The notes beneath the pieces are model-generated. The model did no database searches, was not told the origin of the DNA, and saw nothing but the letters and a program-made list of their open reading frames with translations. Of a stretch of 64,000 bases of DNA, positions 53,073 through 62,417 are shown one piece after another; the stretch's first letter is position 1, and each line of letters begins with the position of its first letter. The position numbers and the translations under genes were made by a program. This stretch comes from Nostoc favosum CHAB5714 (GTDB lineage Bacteria; Cyanobacteriota; Cyanobacteriia; Cyanobacteriales; Nostocaceae). The stretch spans positions 1-64,000 of the forward strand of contig NZ_JAIVFQ010000038.1 of NCBI RefSeq assembly GCF_020829495.1. The letters run 5' to 3'.

Positions 53073-53101
53073 CCCCCGCCTTTAGGCGTGGGGAGTGTCA
53101 A
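53073..53101. mobile_element. IS200/IS605-type end hairpin remnant
   Basis: cccccgcctttaggcgtgggg (53073-53093) forms a stem with TTTA loop, followed by AGTGTCAA. This is the form of terminal hairpin seen at the ends of IS200/IS605 elements in cyanobacteria. No tnpA or tnpB is present. Confidence 0.55.
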
Positions 53102-53113
53102 TAAGAACTAAAA

Positions 53114-53824
53114 TCATGACTGAATAGCGGCATTGGGGGAATTACGGGTTAAAAGGCCATCTTCCATTTCTACGATGCGATCGGCTATATCTAAAATGCG
53201 GTTGTCGTGTGTCACTAATAAGATAGTAGTTCCCTGATTTTTGGCTAAACTCTGCATTATTTCCACGACATCGCGTCCTGATTGTTTGTCTAATGCAGCT
53301 GTCGGTTCGTCTGCTAACACTAGTGGCGGACGATTCACTAAGGCGCGAGCGATCGCAATTCTTTGTTTCTGTCCACCAGAAAGATTGTCTGGGTAGTAAT
53401 CAACTCGTTCTTCTAAACCAACAGACCCCAGCATAGCTTTTGATTTAGCTACTGCTTCTGTTTGAGAAATATTATCATTCAATTCTACCGCCATTTGCAC
53501 ATTTTGCTTTGCTGTCAAGAACCCTAGCAAATTGTGAGCTTGGAAAATATAACCAATGTTGCGTCGCATCTGCACCAGTTTGTTTTGACTGACGCCAACG
53601 AGTTCTTCACCTAAAAATTTTAAACTTCCTTCTTGTACAGACCGCAAACCACCAATTAAGCTCAGTAATGTTGTTTTACCTGAACCTGATGGCCCGGTCA
53701 TAATTACAATCTCACCTGGATAAATTTCTAGGTTGATGTCAAATAATATCTGTTTTCTCAGTGCCCCTTTGCCATAATAGTGGTTGAGATTTTTAATGGC
53801 AATTACAGGTTCTTTTTCTATCAT
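53114..53824 (-). CDS. devA: DevA-type ABC exporter ATPase
   Basis: 236 residues from ATG 53824 (MIEKEPVIAIKNLNHYYGKG). Walker A GPSGSGKTT, signature LSGGQKQRIAIARAL, Walker B PLVLADEPTAALD. LolD/MacB-like ATPases of this type drive tripartite export. Third gene of a devB-devC-devA unit. In Anabaena one DevBCA set exports heterocyst glycolipids; genomes have several paralogous sets, so the substrate here is open. Confidence 0.9.
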   Translation of the reverse strand: MIEKEPVIAIKNLNHYYGKGALRKQILFDINLEIYPGEIVIMTGPSGSGKTTLLSLIGGLRSVQEGSLKFLGEELVGVSQNKLVQMRRNIGYIFQAHNLLGFLTAKQNVQMAVELNDNISQTEAVAKSKAMLGSVGLEERVDYYPDNLSGGQKQRIAIARALVNRPPLVLADEPTAALDKQSGRDVVEIMQSLAKNQGTTILLVTHDNRILDIADRIVEMEDGLLTRNSPNAAIQS

Positions 53825-53949
53825 ATTCTTATTACTTAAAATTAACAGTTTTGAAACGTAACTGTAGTGCCTACCAAAAATCAAGCTTTCTTAATTATTG
53901 ATTATAAACTATAGTTATCAATAATTTATTTTAATTAATATTGACTTAA

Positions 53950-55104
53950 TTAAAATATATCTGCTGGATCGGCAGAACGTAATTTTCGGACTGCGATCGC
54001 ACCAGAAATAATACACATTAACATAGTCAAAATCAACACCATTACCGCCCGATCAAAACTCATGAAAACTGGTAAAAGTGTTGCTTCTCTGGCACTTTTA
54101 TACATAAAAAAAGCAAAAACTATACCAGGAAAATATCCTAAAACTGCTAATAGCAAAGCCTCTTGAAGAATGACTGTCAATAAATAGTTTTGTGTGTAAC
54201 CTATTGCCTTGAGAGTAGCGTACTCAGCTAAATGATCTGCAACTTCTGTGTAAAGGATTTGATAAACAATCACAGTTCCTACAATGAAACCCATGACAGT
54301 CCCTAATGTGAAAATAAACCCAATAGCTGTACTATTTGCCCAATAATTCCGCTCAAAATCAATAAATTCTTGCTTAGTTAAAACATTTACCTCGTTAGGT
54401 AAATACTTTCGTAATTCTTGGGCAACAACGTTAGCATTGGCTCCGGGTTTTAATCTAATTAGCCCAATATCAATTAATCCTTCTTGACGATTGCTAAATA
54501 TTCGCAGAAAGTTAATGTCACTTGTAATTAAATTACCATCTGCGCCAAATGATGCACCTAATGTAAATAGTCCTTCAACTTTAATTCGCCGCCTTCGCAC
54601 TTCTGCTGTTACAGTCTTTCCTTGGTCATAATTAGCAGCAATTGGGCCATATTCCACTCTAGAAGAACGATCAAATAGAACTACATCAGGCAGTTTAAGT
54701 TTATCTAAATTTTCCTGAACTCCAGGTAAGTTAACTATGTTAGTTTCTGGGTTCATTCCAAATATCAGGATACTACGAGGGCGGCCTGTAACAGGATTTT
54801 TCCAGATTGTAAAGTCCAAATATATCGGATGTACCGATTGTACTGCGGGTAACTCTAAAGCTTTATATAACCGTCTTTGAGAAAAACTTCTCATAGCCAG
54901 AACAGCACTGGATTGACTATTGATTAAAACAATATCGCCCTGCAAGCTGTTATGAAATCTAACGTTACTATAATATAAGGCATCTCGGAAACCGAGTTGC
55001 ATAAACATTAAAATATCAGCAAAGGAAATTCCTGCTAAAGCCACAGCTAGGCGAGTTTTTTCTCTTGTCAGTTGTAGCCACGACAAAGGTATTTTTTGAC
55101 TCAT
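53950..55104 (-). CDS. devC: DevC-type ABC exporter permease
   Basis: 384 residues from ATG 55104 (MSQKIPLSWLQLTREKTRLA). One N-terminal helix, a periplasmic domain (about 45-255) and three C-terminal helices, the MacB/FtsX-like layout. DevC hallmarks: ALAGISFADILMFMQLGFRDA and EYATLKAIGYTQNYLLTVIL. Between devB (upstream) and devA (downstream). Confidence 0.9.
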   Translation of the reverse strand: MSQKIPLSWLQLTREKTRLAVALAGISFADILMFMQLGFRDALYYSNVRFHNSLQGDIVLINSQSSAVLAMRSFSQRRLYKALELPAVQSVHPIYLDFTIWKNPVTGRPRSILIFGMNPETNIVNLPGVQENLDKLKLPDVVLFDRSSRVEYGPIAANYDQGKTVTAEVRRRRIKVEGLFTLGASFGADGNLITSDINFLRIFSNRQEGLIDIGLIRLKPGANANVVAQELRKYLPNEVNVLTKQEFIDFERNYWANSTAIGFIFTLGTVMGFIVGTVIVYQILYTEVADHLAEYATLKAIGYTQNYLLTVILQEALLLAVLGYFPGIVFAFFMYKSAREATLLPVFMSFDRAVMVLILTMLMCIISGAIAVRKLRSADPADIF

Positions 55105-55119
55105 TTTATAGGCATCCAA

Positions 55120-55225
55120 GCACAGCTAAAATAATTCGTAATGGGCTTCGCCCCGCTACGCTAACGTAATTCGTAATGGGCTTCGCCCCGCTACGCTAAC
55201 GTAATTCGTAATTCGTAATTCGTAA
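55120..55225. repeat. two tandem copies of a gtaatgggcttcgccccgctacgctaac repeat
   Basis: About 36-bp unit repeated at roughly 55136 and 55172, ending in attcgtaattcgtaa units. The same gggcttcgccccg core is present at 9865-9890 and 26775-26800. Lies between devC and devB. Confidence 0.88.
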
Positions 55226-56650
55226 TTAGTTATTAATATCGACAACAACTTTGGCGTAAGTTAAACCAGAAACTTTCTGGCTATCTTCTGGAGACAGAGC
55301 AATTTTCACTTCTACGACTCTGGCATCCACATCTGCTGCTGGATCTGTATTCAGCACATCTTTTTTACCAATTTTTCTGCCAATTTCAGTGACAGTTCCC
55401 TTTAATTCGCCGCTAAATGCTCCATTATCGCTGCTGATAGTGGCGTTTTGACCAATACGCACTTTACCAATACTGTCTTCGGCGACTTCAGCAATCACAA
55501 ACATTTGGCTAGTTTGTCCAATTTCAGCAATGCCATTTGCACCGATCGCTTCGCCTGATTTGGTGTAAACTTTTAAAATCTCTCCAGCGATTGGTGCTTG
55601 AACGTAGCTTAACTTGAGTTCTGCTTCGGCTTTTCTGATATTTGCGATCGCATTACTAACTTGGGCTTGCGCTATTTGCACATCGGTAGGACTAACGTCT
55701 AAGATTCTGCTCAGTTTGGCCTTTTCTTCATCGATTTGTCTTTGCAAAGTTGCTACGGTTTTATCACGGTTAACTTTGGCTTCGATTAGTTGCTGTTGCA
55801 AAGTTGCTAAATTTTGTATTTGGGTAGCTCTGGCTTCGGCAAGTTGCTGTCGTAGAGTTGCCAATGTCTGTTTCAGGGTAGCTTGGCTTTCGGCCACCTG
55901 TTGATTAGAAGTTACTGCACTCAAGCGTCTTCTGTCCCGCTCTTGCTGAGAAATAGCACCTTCTCTGTATAAAAAATCATAGCGTCCGGCATCGACTTGA
56001 GCATTGCGCTGTTCGGCTTTAATACGTGCAAGCGTTGCTCTGAGAGCATCTCTTTGCCCACTGAGTTCAGCTTCTAAGCGATTCACGGTTGCTTGTTGGA
56101 CGAGTTTATCACCACTTAACTGGGCTGCAATCCGTGCGATCGTTGCTTGCCCTGCATTCCTTTCCCCAATTAACTGCGCTTGTAGGCGAGCAATAACTGC
56201 TCTTTGGGCTTGAATATCTCTTGGAGATCCAGCCCTAACTTGCGCTAAATTCGCACGGGCTTCTTGCACCTTGGCTTTTGCCTCTTGTAGTCCGGCTATT
56301 TGGGTATCGCGGTTATCCAAAATTGCGATAATTTGGCCTTGCTTTACCTGTTCACCCTCTCTCACCAGAAGTTGCTGAATTCGTGATGATGGTGCTAATC
56401 CTGATGATGGGGCAGACAATTTAACAACTTCGCCTCGCGGTTCCAAACGCCCAACAGCACTAATGCTATTGCTAGATGGCATTACGGGGACGGATGTAGT
56501 TAGTTTTCTTAACTGCTCGATTTTAGCTGTACCTAGTATCCCAGCAGCGATTACTATTGGCACGGCTACAGCGATACCCCACCAAATCTTAGGTTGTTCT
56601 TGATTAAATGCCTGCTCACTTGGCTTTGGCTTTTCAGTCACCCTTGACAT
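55226..56650 (-). CDS. devB: DevB-type membrane-fusion protein (HlyD family)
   Basis: 474 residues from ATG 56650 (MSRVTEKPKPSEQAF); the frame is open to 56737. One membrane helix (WWGIAVAVPIVIAAGILGTA), lipoyl-like halves (VKLSAPSSGLAPSSRIQQLL; LSYVQAPIAGEILKVY) and a long coiled-coil hairpin (about 130-340) with repeated Ala/Gln/Arg-rich units such as ATIARIAAQLSGDKLVQQAT. Connects the DevC/DevA pump to a TolC-like outer-membrane channel. The coiled coil shows internal repeats. Confidence 0.9.
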   Translation of the reverse strand: MSRVTEKPKPSEQAFNQEQPKIWWGIAVAVPIVIAAGILGTAKIEQLRKLTTSVPVMPSSNSISAVGRLEPRGEVVKLSAPSSGLAPSSRIQQLLVREGEQVKQGQIIAILDNRDTQIAGLQEAKAKVQEARANLAQVRAGSPRDIQAQRAVIARLQAQLIGERNAGQATIARIAAQLSGDKLVQQATVNRLEAELSGQRDALRATLARIKAEQRNAQVDAGRYDFLYREGAISQQERDRRRLSAVTSNQQVAESQATLKQTLATLRQQLAEARATQIQNLATLQQQLIEAKVNRDKTVATLQRQIDEEKAKLSRILDVSPTDVQIAQAQVSNAIANIRKAEAELKLSYVQAPIAGEILKVYTKSGEAIGANGIAEIGQTSQMFVIAEVAEDSIGKVRIGQNATISSDNGAFSGELKGTVTEIGRKIGKKDVLNTDPAADVDARVVEVKIALSPEDSQKVSGLTYAKVVVDINN

Positions 56651-56737
56651 AGTATGTTGCCCATTTACCTGAATTGTGCTGATGGAAGTAAAAATAAAAA
56701 GGTTTTTAATCAACAGCCAGCCGCTTAGGACAAACAA

Positions 56738-57495
56738 CAGTGGTTTAAAGCTGGGTATGGCTTAAAATCCATCGCGTGATGAACGCTTAACACTATGGCT
56801 TTACAAAATGGTGTTTTCTATAGTGCTTCTCGTTTGTATGCAATACATTTTGACCTCTCTCCAAACCTCTCTCCTAAAAGGAGAGAGGCTTTGAATATTA
56901 CTCCCCTTCCCTTGTAGGGAAGGGGCTGGGGGTTAGGTCTGTATTGAAACCTAGAAACGCTATAGTAGCTGGCTATTCAATAACTCTGAGTATTATTGAG
57001 ACATGAGTGCAATGAACGTTAGCAAAATTCACAAGCAGTATGAATCTAGATGTATAGACGCGATGTATTGTGTCTATACACAAAATCCTAAATTGGTATG
57101 ATGCGGTACTTTACTGCTACATTCACTACGGCTACAGTTAGTCACAAAATTGAAAAGAAACATCAAAAATAGACTGTTGCCTTTGCTGGATACAATCTTG
57201 GTACAAAAGTTAGTCTTCCTTAAGTGAATCAAGGATTAATTAACTAAAAAATATCTGTCAACTTGAGCATTCCTAACATTAGAGTTTCCTTAACTTTCTG
57301 GTCAATGACTTAGCTGTCTCTAGTTGCTTGCACCTACCAAGACAACAAACCATTTTGTGATATTCGCTTCAAAGACCTTACTATTCTCCCTGCTGCTGTT
57401 TTGGGACTCCATTAAACTCTCGTTGAATGAATTCTACATTTATCCGTTACGCGAAAACGTAACAGAGCCTACAGATGAGGGGAATGAAAAAATGA
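56738..57495. repeat. intergenic region with a dispersed repeat and a palindrome
   Basis: 56850-56945 is a repeat with hairpins (cctctctcctaaaaggagag; ccttcccttgtagggaaggg). 57051-57080 is a hairpin tgtatagac ... gtctataca, a variant of the agacgcg palindrome family. An open frame at 57324-57638 is not protein-like and overlaps pcyA. Confidence 0.7.
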
Positions 57496-58233
57496 TTAAT
57501 TTGGGAGATCGAATAAAACTGTGGTCATGTAATTTTCTGCCCAAGCTGGGCCAAAGGCTTTTTCTAGTACACGGCGGGTTTTATCGTTTTGCTGTTGTTT
57601 GGTGCAGTAGTTGTGTTGTCCGGCGAGATTTTGTGTAACTTGTTCAGGTGAAACAGGATGTGAGGCGATCGCTTGGGTGCAATGAATATCTAAAAATTCT
57701 CGCACCCGCGAGAGAAATATTGTTTCTTCTTCTGGGGAACTGGGGCGCACAAAGATGCAAAAATCCGAAAAAATATCTCCCCATTCAGGTAATTCACGGG
57801 GTTGGGAAAAGTTAAGCACTGTTAGCTGTGTCAGCGCAGAAGTATAAGATTCTGGCAAGGTTCGCCCTAATTGGATAGGAGAAAGGTCTGCGATCGCAGC
57901 ACTAATTTGACCTCTACCCCCAACTAAATCGCAACCAAACATCGGTAGGTTGTATTCTGGGCGGGGAAACATGACGCAGTGCAAAATATCCAGCATATTT
58001 CCGATTTTTGCCAGTTCCAAGTGCATTTTTCGGAACTGTGGTGTTTGATAGCAACGGTTTTCAATCGTCAGTTTTTCCCCTTCTAGTCTACCTTCCACAT
58101 ACCCCAACTCATCAGGCAAATGGTAGAGCGATAAATCCAGGTGCTGATGCCAAGCTGCCTCAATACAATCAGCTAGCTGACGAATTAGGGGATGTTGTTG
58201 CTCACGCAGCGAGGGTATAGAAGTAAATGACAT
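57496..58233 (-). CDS. pcyA: phycocyanobilin:ferredoxin oxidoreductase
   Basis: 245 residues, the family length. Catalytic His in MLDILHCVMFPRPEYNLP (His85, equivalent to His88 in Synechocystis) and Asp in MFGCDLVGG (Asp102, equivalent to Asp105). Reduces biliverdin IXalpha with four electrons to phycocyanobilin, the chromophore of phycobilisomes and phytochromes, using ferredoxin. Stand-alone gene. Confidence 0.97.
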   Translation of the reverse strand: MSFTSIPSLREQQHPLIRQLADCIEAAWHQHLDLSLYHLPDELGYVEGRLEGEKLTIENRCYQTPQFRKMHLELAKIGNMLDILHCVMFPRPEYNLPMFGCDLVGGRGQISAAIADLSPIQLGRTLPESYTSALTQLTVLNFSQPRELPEWGDIFSDFCIFVRPSSPEEETIFLSRVREFLDIHCTQAIASHPVSPEQVTQNLAGQHNYCTKQQQNDKTRRVLEKAFGPAWAENYMTTVLFDLPN

Positions 58234-58422
58234 ATTCTAGTTGGGAATGCGATCTAGTGGCCAGTCTACAACTTGTCGTGCCGTTTCAACAGATAAGTGG
58301 TTAGCCTGGGTTCCAGCTCATATTAGACTTTTCAAACAACCTCTTACTAAAGCTGTGGTTTAAGTCGTGTTGAACTCAAGCTTTAGCCAACAAACGCGCA
58401 AATGTTGAGTTTTGTTCCTCAA

Positions 58423-58629
58423 CCATAGGTGTCAACTTAACGTAAAAGCCATGTCCCGCAAGGAACTGAAGTTCCTTGCTAATAGCGAAAGTCATCTAAA
58501 GATGACTAAATAATCCGAAAAATCTTTAGTCTACTTTAGTAGACTTTAGCTATTAGCCTTGAACTTTAGTTCGAGGCGGGCGTGGAAGCCAACAGATAAG
58601 CGATTTTTAGCTTAAGTTGACACCAATGG
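58423..58629. mobile_element. 207-bp nested inverted-repeat element with an 8-bp target duplication
   Basis: Ends ccataggtgtcaacttaa (58423-58440) and ttaagttgacaccaatgg (58612-58629) are inverted with 17/18 match. TTCCTCAA flanks both sides exactly (58415-58422, 58630-58637). Inside lie hairpins (ggaactgaagttcc; gtcatctaaagatgac; agtctactttagtagact; gaactttagttc) arranged like the paired hairpins around the REP-type transposase at 63185-63822. No transposase. Confidence 0.85.
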
Positions 58630-59063
58630 TTCCTCAACACACTAAAATTGACTCTAACTTTACCACAATAACGCCCAGTCTATTGACAATTTTAGATATT
58701 CATCAGAATATTTAGGTGGTTTAACGGTTATCAAAGTAATTTTTGTTTACAAAGTCAAATACGTTGACTAGGTGACACCAAAAGATCGCTATCAATACAA
58801 TTCGTAATTTTAAGCTTTGTAACTCGTGATTAAATTTCCTAATTACGAATTACGAGTGCTTTAAATGGACGGTTAGAAACCATATCTGCACAAACAAAAC
58901 CTGCGTTTCCTTGCCTATGGAACGCAGGTTTCAAAACTTTAATTTGTTACTCCGCGCAAGCCCAAAGAGTTTGTGCAGTCGTCAATTCCATTTACCAAGG
59001 CTGTGGACTGACTCAATAGTACAGAGGCGATTAATCGCGTCTCTATAAACATAGGAGAAAATC
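58630..59063. other. intergenic region with a strong hairpin
   Basis: aaacctgcgtt (58897-58907) and aacgcaggttt (58921-58931) form an 11-bp stem. On the minus strand it is followed by a T-rich run (TTTTGTTTG). Also contains ttacgaattacgag repeats and a variant agaggcgattaatcgcgtct palindrome just before the next gene. Confidence 0.6.
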
Positions 59064-61097
59064 ATGGTTATTTCATCATTTAATCTCTCTAACCTCGACG
59101 GCACTAACGGCTTCACCATCAACGGCATCGCAGCGGGTGACTACTTAGGCTATTCTGTCAGCAGTGCCGGAGATGTCAACAATGACGGCTTCGACGACTT
59201 GATTATCGGGGCAAGACTTGCCGACCCCAACGGCTACGATTCAGGGCAGAGCTACGTGGTGTTTGGCAGCAGCAACGGCTTTAGCTCCACTCTCAACCTC
59301 TCTAACCTCAACGGCACTAACGGCTTCACCATCAACGGCATCGCAGCGGTTGACTACTCAGGCTGGTCTGTCAGTAGTGCCGGAGATGTCAACAATGACG
59401 GCATCGCTGACCTGATTATCGGGGCACCCTATGCCTCCCCCAACGGCTTATATTCAGGGCAGAGCTACGTGGTGTTTGGCAAGAGCACAGGCTTTGACGC
59501 CACTCTCAACCTCTATAACCTCGATGGCACTAACGGCTTCACCATCAACGGCATCGCAGCGGTTGACTACTCAGGCTGGTCTGTCAGTAGTGCCGGAGAT
59601 GTCAACAATGACGGCATCGCTGACCTGATTATCGGGGCACCCTATGCCTCCCCCAACGGCTTATATTCAGGGCAGAGCTACGTGGTGTTTGGCAAGAGCA
59701 CAGGCTTTGACGCCACTCTCAACCTCTATAACCTCGATGGCACTAACGGCTTCACCATCAACGGCATCGCAGCGGGTGACGGTTCAGGCATTTCTGTCAG
59801 CAGTGCGGGAGATGTCAACGACGACGGCATCGCTGACCTGATTATCGGGGCTTATGGTGCCGACCCCAACGGCTCAGGTTCAGGGCAGAGCTACGTGGTG
59901 TTTGGCAAAAGCACAGGCTTTGATGCCACTCTCAACCTCTCAGACCTCAACGGCGCTAACGGCTTCACCATCAACGGCATCGCAGGGAATGACGAATCAG
60001 GCATTTCTGTCAGCAGTGCCGGAGATGTCAACAATGACGGCATCGCTGACCTGATTATCGGGGCACGCTATGCCGACTTCAACGGGTACTCTTCTTCTGG
60101 GCAGAGCTACGTGGTGTTTGGCAAGAACACAGGCTTTAGCGCCACTCTCAACCTCTCTAGCCTCAACGGCTATAACGGCTTCACCATCAACGGCATCGCA
60201 GCGTATGTCGAATCAGGCTCTTCTGTCAGCAGTGCCGGAGATGTCAACGACGACGGCATCGCTGACCTGATTATCGGGGCTTATGGTGCCGGACCCAACG
60301 GCTCAGGTTCAGGGCAGAGCTACGTGGTGTTTGGCAACACAGGCTTTAGCTCTACTCTCAACCTCTCCACCCTCAACGGCGCTAACGGCTTCACCATCAA
60401 CGGCATCGCAGGGAATGACTTATCAGGCTATTCTGTCAGCAGTGCCGGAGATATCAACAGCGATGGCTTCGACGACCTGATTATTGGGGCACCCGGTGCC
60501 GACCCCAACGGCTCAGAATCTGGGCAAAGCTATGTGTTATTTGGCGGGACGAATATCGGCGGCACTCCTGAAGTCACAGGAACTCCCCGTGCAGACACTC
60601 TTATCGGCACAATTAACAAGGATATCATCGACGGCAAAGGTGGTAACGACACCATCGACGGCAAAGCTGGCAACGACTTGCTGCAAGGGGGTGCTGGCAA
60701 TGATATCCTCATTGGCGGTGCTGGCAATGATACCCTTGTCGGTGGCATCGGTGCTGACAAATTCCTTTACGATACCAATGCTCGGTTTGACAGTTCTGCT
60801 ATTGGTTTAGATACCATCTCTGATTTCAAACAGTCCCAAGGTGACAAGATTGTACTTGATAAGACTACCTTTAGTGCAATTACTTCTGCTGTGGGAACCG
60901 GTTTTAGTAATGCTAGTAATTTTGAAGTCACTACTAAAGGGGCAGCCAGCACTGCTGTGATTGTCTACAACCCTGTAACTGGGCAGTTGTTCTACAACTC
61001 TAATGGTAGCGTGGTTGGTTTTGGCATCGGTGGCCCATTTGCGGTTCTAACTGGTGCGCCAACTCTCACCGCATCAGATTTTGTGTTGCAAGCGTAG
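59064..61097 (+). CDS. secreted FG-GAP (integrin-alpha-like) and RTX repeat protein
   Basis: 677 residues. Seven repeats of about 71 residues, each with NGFTINGIAA, SVSSAGDVNNDGIADLIIGA (an FG-GAP/calcium-binding loop, D-x-N-x-D-G) and SGQSYVVFG, should form a beta-propeller. Residues about 510-560 are RTX nonapeptide repeats (GGNDTIDGKAGNDLLQGGAG) that bind Ca2+ and mark type I secretion; the last 110 residues look like the secretion end. Repeats 2 and 3 are identical at DNA level over about 240 bp. The gene is rich in C/G-ending codons compared with its AT-rich neighbours, suggesting recent arrival or repeat amplification. Probably extracellular; AGGAG lies upstream. Confidence 0.9.
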   Translation: MVISSFNLSNLDGTNGFTINGIAAGDYLGYSVSSAGDVNNDGFDDLIIGARLADPNGYDSGQSYVVFGSSNGFSSTLNLSNLNGTNGFTINGIAAVDYSGWSVSSAGDVNNDGIADLIIGAPYASPNGLYSGQSYVVFGKSTGFDATLNLYNLDGTNGFTINGIAAVDYSGWSVSSAGDVNNDGIADLIIGAPYASPNGLYSGQSYVVFGKSTGFDATLNLYNLDGTNGFTINGIAAGDGSGISVSSAGDVNDDGIADLIIGAYGADPNGSGSGQSYVVFGKSTGFDATLNLSDLNGANGFTINGIAGNDESGISVSSAGDVNNDGIADLIIGARYADFNGYSSSGQSYVVFGKNTGFSATLNLSSLNGYNGFTINGIAAYVESGSSVSSAGDVNDDGIADLIIGAYGAGPNGSGSGQSYVVFGNTGFSSTLNLSTLNGANGFTINGIAGNDLSGYSVSSAGDINSDGFDDLIIGAPGADPNGSESGQSYVLFGGTNIGGTPEVTGTPRADTLIGTINKDIIDGKGGNDTIDGKAGNDLLQGGAGNDILIGGAGNDTLVGGIGADKFLYDTNARFDSSAIGLDTISDFKQSQGDKIVLDKTTFSAITSAVGTGFSNASNFEVTTKGAASTAVIVYNPVTGQLFYNSNGSVVGFGIGGPFAVLTGAPTLTASDFVLQA

Positions 61098-61155
61098 TTC
61101 GCCTAAAATACCGATTTCCAAGCTGGGAACAGCAAACGCCGAGCTTGGAACAGCA

Positions 61156-61381
61156 AACGTTAAGCCGGGAGCCACTAACGTTAAGCCGGGAACCACTAAC
61201 GTTAAACCGGGAGCCACTAACGTTAAGCCGGGAGCCACTAACGTTAAGCCGGGAGCCACTAACGTTAAGCCGGGAGCCACTAACGTTAAGCCGGGAGCCA
61301 CTAACGTTAAGCCGGGAGTCGCTAACGTTAAGCCGGGAGCCACTAACGTTAAGCCGGGAGCCACTAACGTTAAGCCGGGAG
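61156..61381. repeat. 21-bp minisatellite, ten full copies plus a partial one
   Basis: aacgttaagccgggagccact repeated from 61156, with degenerate copies just upstream. Copies differ by at most a few bases. It could be read as VKPGATN heptapeptides on the plus strand, but there is no proper gene context, so I treat it as non-coding. Confidence 0.95.
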
Positions 61382-61387
61382 TAATGC

Positions 61388-61521
61388 CAATACGGTTCCG
61401 ATAAGATCCCCCCGCCTGTGGCGACCCCCTTAAAAAGGGGGTAAAGGAGGAAAAAAGCCCCCCTTTTTAAGGGGGGTTGGGGGGATCTCCGAGAGCCAAA
61501 CATATTAACCGAACCGTATTG
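61388..61521. mobile_element. 134-bp CAATACGG-type inverted-repeat element
   Basis: Starts CAATACGGTTCCGATAAG and ends CCGAACCGTATTG. The first half matches 9235-9300 closely (cctgtggcgacc, aaagggggtaaaggagg). Interior has a ccccccttttt/aaggggggtt hairpin. No target duplication is obvious. It abuts the 21-bp minisatellite. Remaining DNA to 61734 shows no gene. Confidence 0.75.
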
Positions 61522-61734
61522 CAACCCAACCTACATAATTTAATTTTTTGGGCTTAACCCAAGCGTATTGCTTCGCGTAACGTTCCGCAAGGAAAGGTTA
61601 AGTCTCATGTAGTACTAATGAACTCCAAAACTATACCCATAGCTGGATAGCATATTACTTTTTTAGTAACACCCAATAATTAATTGTCAGTAGCAAAACA
61701 ACTGACCACTGAAAACTAACAATCCACACAATAA

Positions 61735-62328
61735 CTATTGCCAAAAATCAGTGACATCATATCCCAATTCCCCTAGCATGTGCCGCAGCAGGGGTAAACT
61801 GAGTCCAATTACATTGGTGTGACAGCCTTCAATTTTTTCGACAAAGAAACTACCAAAACCTTCAATTGCAAAGGCTCCAGCACACTTAATGGGTTCACCT
61901 GTGGCAACATAAGCTTGAATGGCGCGATCGCTCATTTTAGCAAAGTAAACTCTTGTAACTTGTGACTTGACTATAGTGCGATTTTGGTCAAGGTCAATTA
62001 AGGCATGACCTGTGTACAAGTCGCCAAAGTTACCTTGCATTATCTGCCAACGAGCGATCGCTTCAGACGTGTCTGGTGGTTTGCCGTAAATTTCACCATT
62101 CATGGACAAAACCGAATCACAACCCATAATCAAAGCCGATTCAAACTGTGGGGCTACAGTTTCCGCCTTGTATTGGGCAAGAGTTTTGACCAATTCTGCT
62201 GGTTCACTTAATTCAATTTGCGACTCATCAAAATCACTTGCTCGAACTATCGGTTCAATACCAACAGTTTGCAGCAAGCGGCGTCGGGCTGGGGAAGCTG
62301 AGGCAAGTACAAAAGGTGGAATTTTCAT
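61735..62328 (-). CDS. maf: Maf-family nucleotide pyrophosphatase
   Basis: 197 residues. Motifs: LASASPARRRLLQTVG at the N-terminus (S-x-S-x-x-R), ALIMGCDSVLSMNGEIYGKP, IQAYVATGEPIKCAGAFAIE (glutamate and lysine of the active site) and NVIGLSLPLLRHML. Hydrolyses non-canonical or pyrimidine nucleoside triphosphates to monophosphates. Shares no operon: the PsbP-like gene lies 89 bp upstream on the same strand. Confidence 0.93.
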   Translation of the reverse strand: MKIPPFVLASASPARRRLLQTVGIEPIVRASDFDESQIELSEPAELVKTLAQYKAETVAPQFESALIMGCDSVLSMNGEIYGKPPDTSEAIARWQIMQGNFGDLYTGHALIDLDQNRTIVKSQVTRVYFAKMSDRAIQAYVATGEPIKCAGAFAIEGFGSFFVEKIEGCHTNVIGLSLPLLRHMLGELGYDVTDFWQ

Positions 62329-62417
62329 GATATTTCTGACAAACTTCGTAATTGGGTATTGGGCATTGGTAATTCAGTTTCTTCTCTATTCCCCATTCCC
62401 CATTCCCCACTCCCCAA

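Noticed and set aside
52801..53085. Plus-strand 94-codon frame
   Set aside because: The minus strand here encodes a more convincing small DNA-binding-like protein; the plus frame runs through dispersed repeats.
56750..56850. NtcA site upstream of devB
   Set aside because: gtatgcaatac has a 5-bp, not 8-bp, spacer; no GTA-N8-TAC seen, so heterocyst-specific control is not supported.
57324..57638. 104-codon frame opposite pcyA
   Set aside because: Overlaps the 3' end of pcyA, composition not protein-like, no ribosome-binding site.
61054..61404. Open frame encoding VKPGATN repeats after the FG-GAP gene
   Set aside because: It overlaps the real gene end, has no start signal and exists only because the 21-bp repeat lacks stops; frames on the other strand are open as well.
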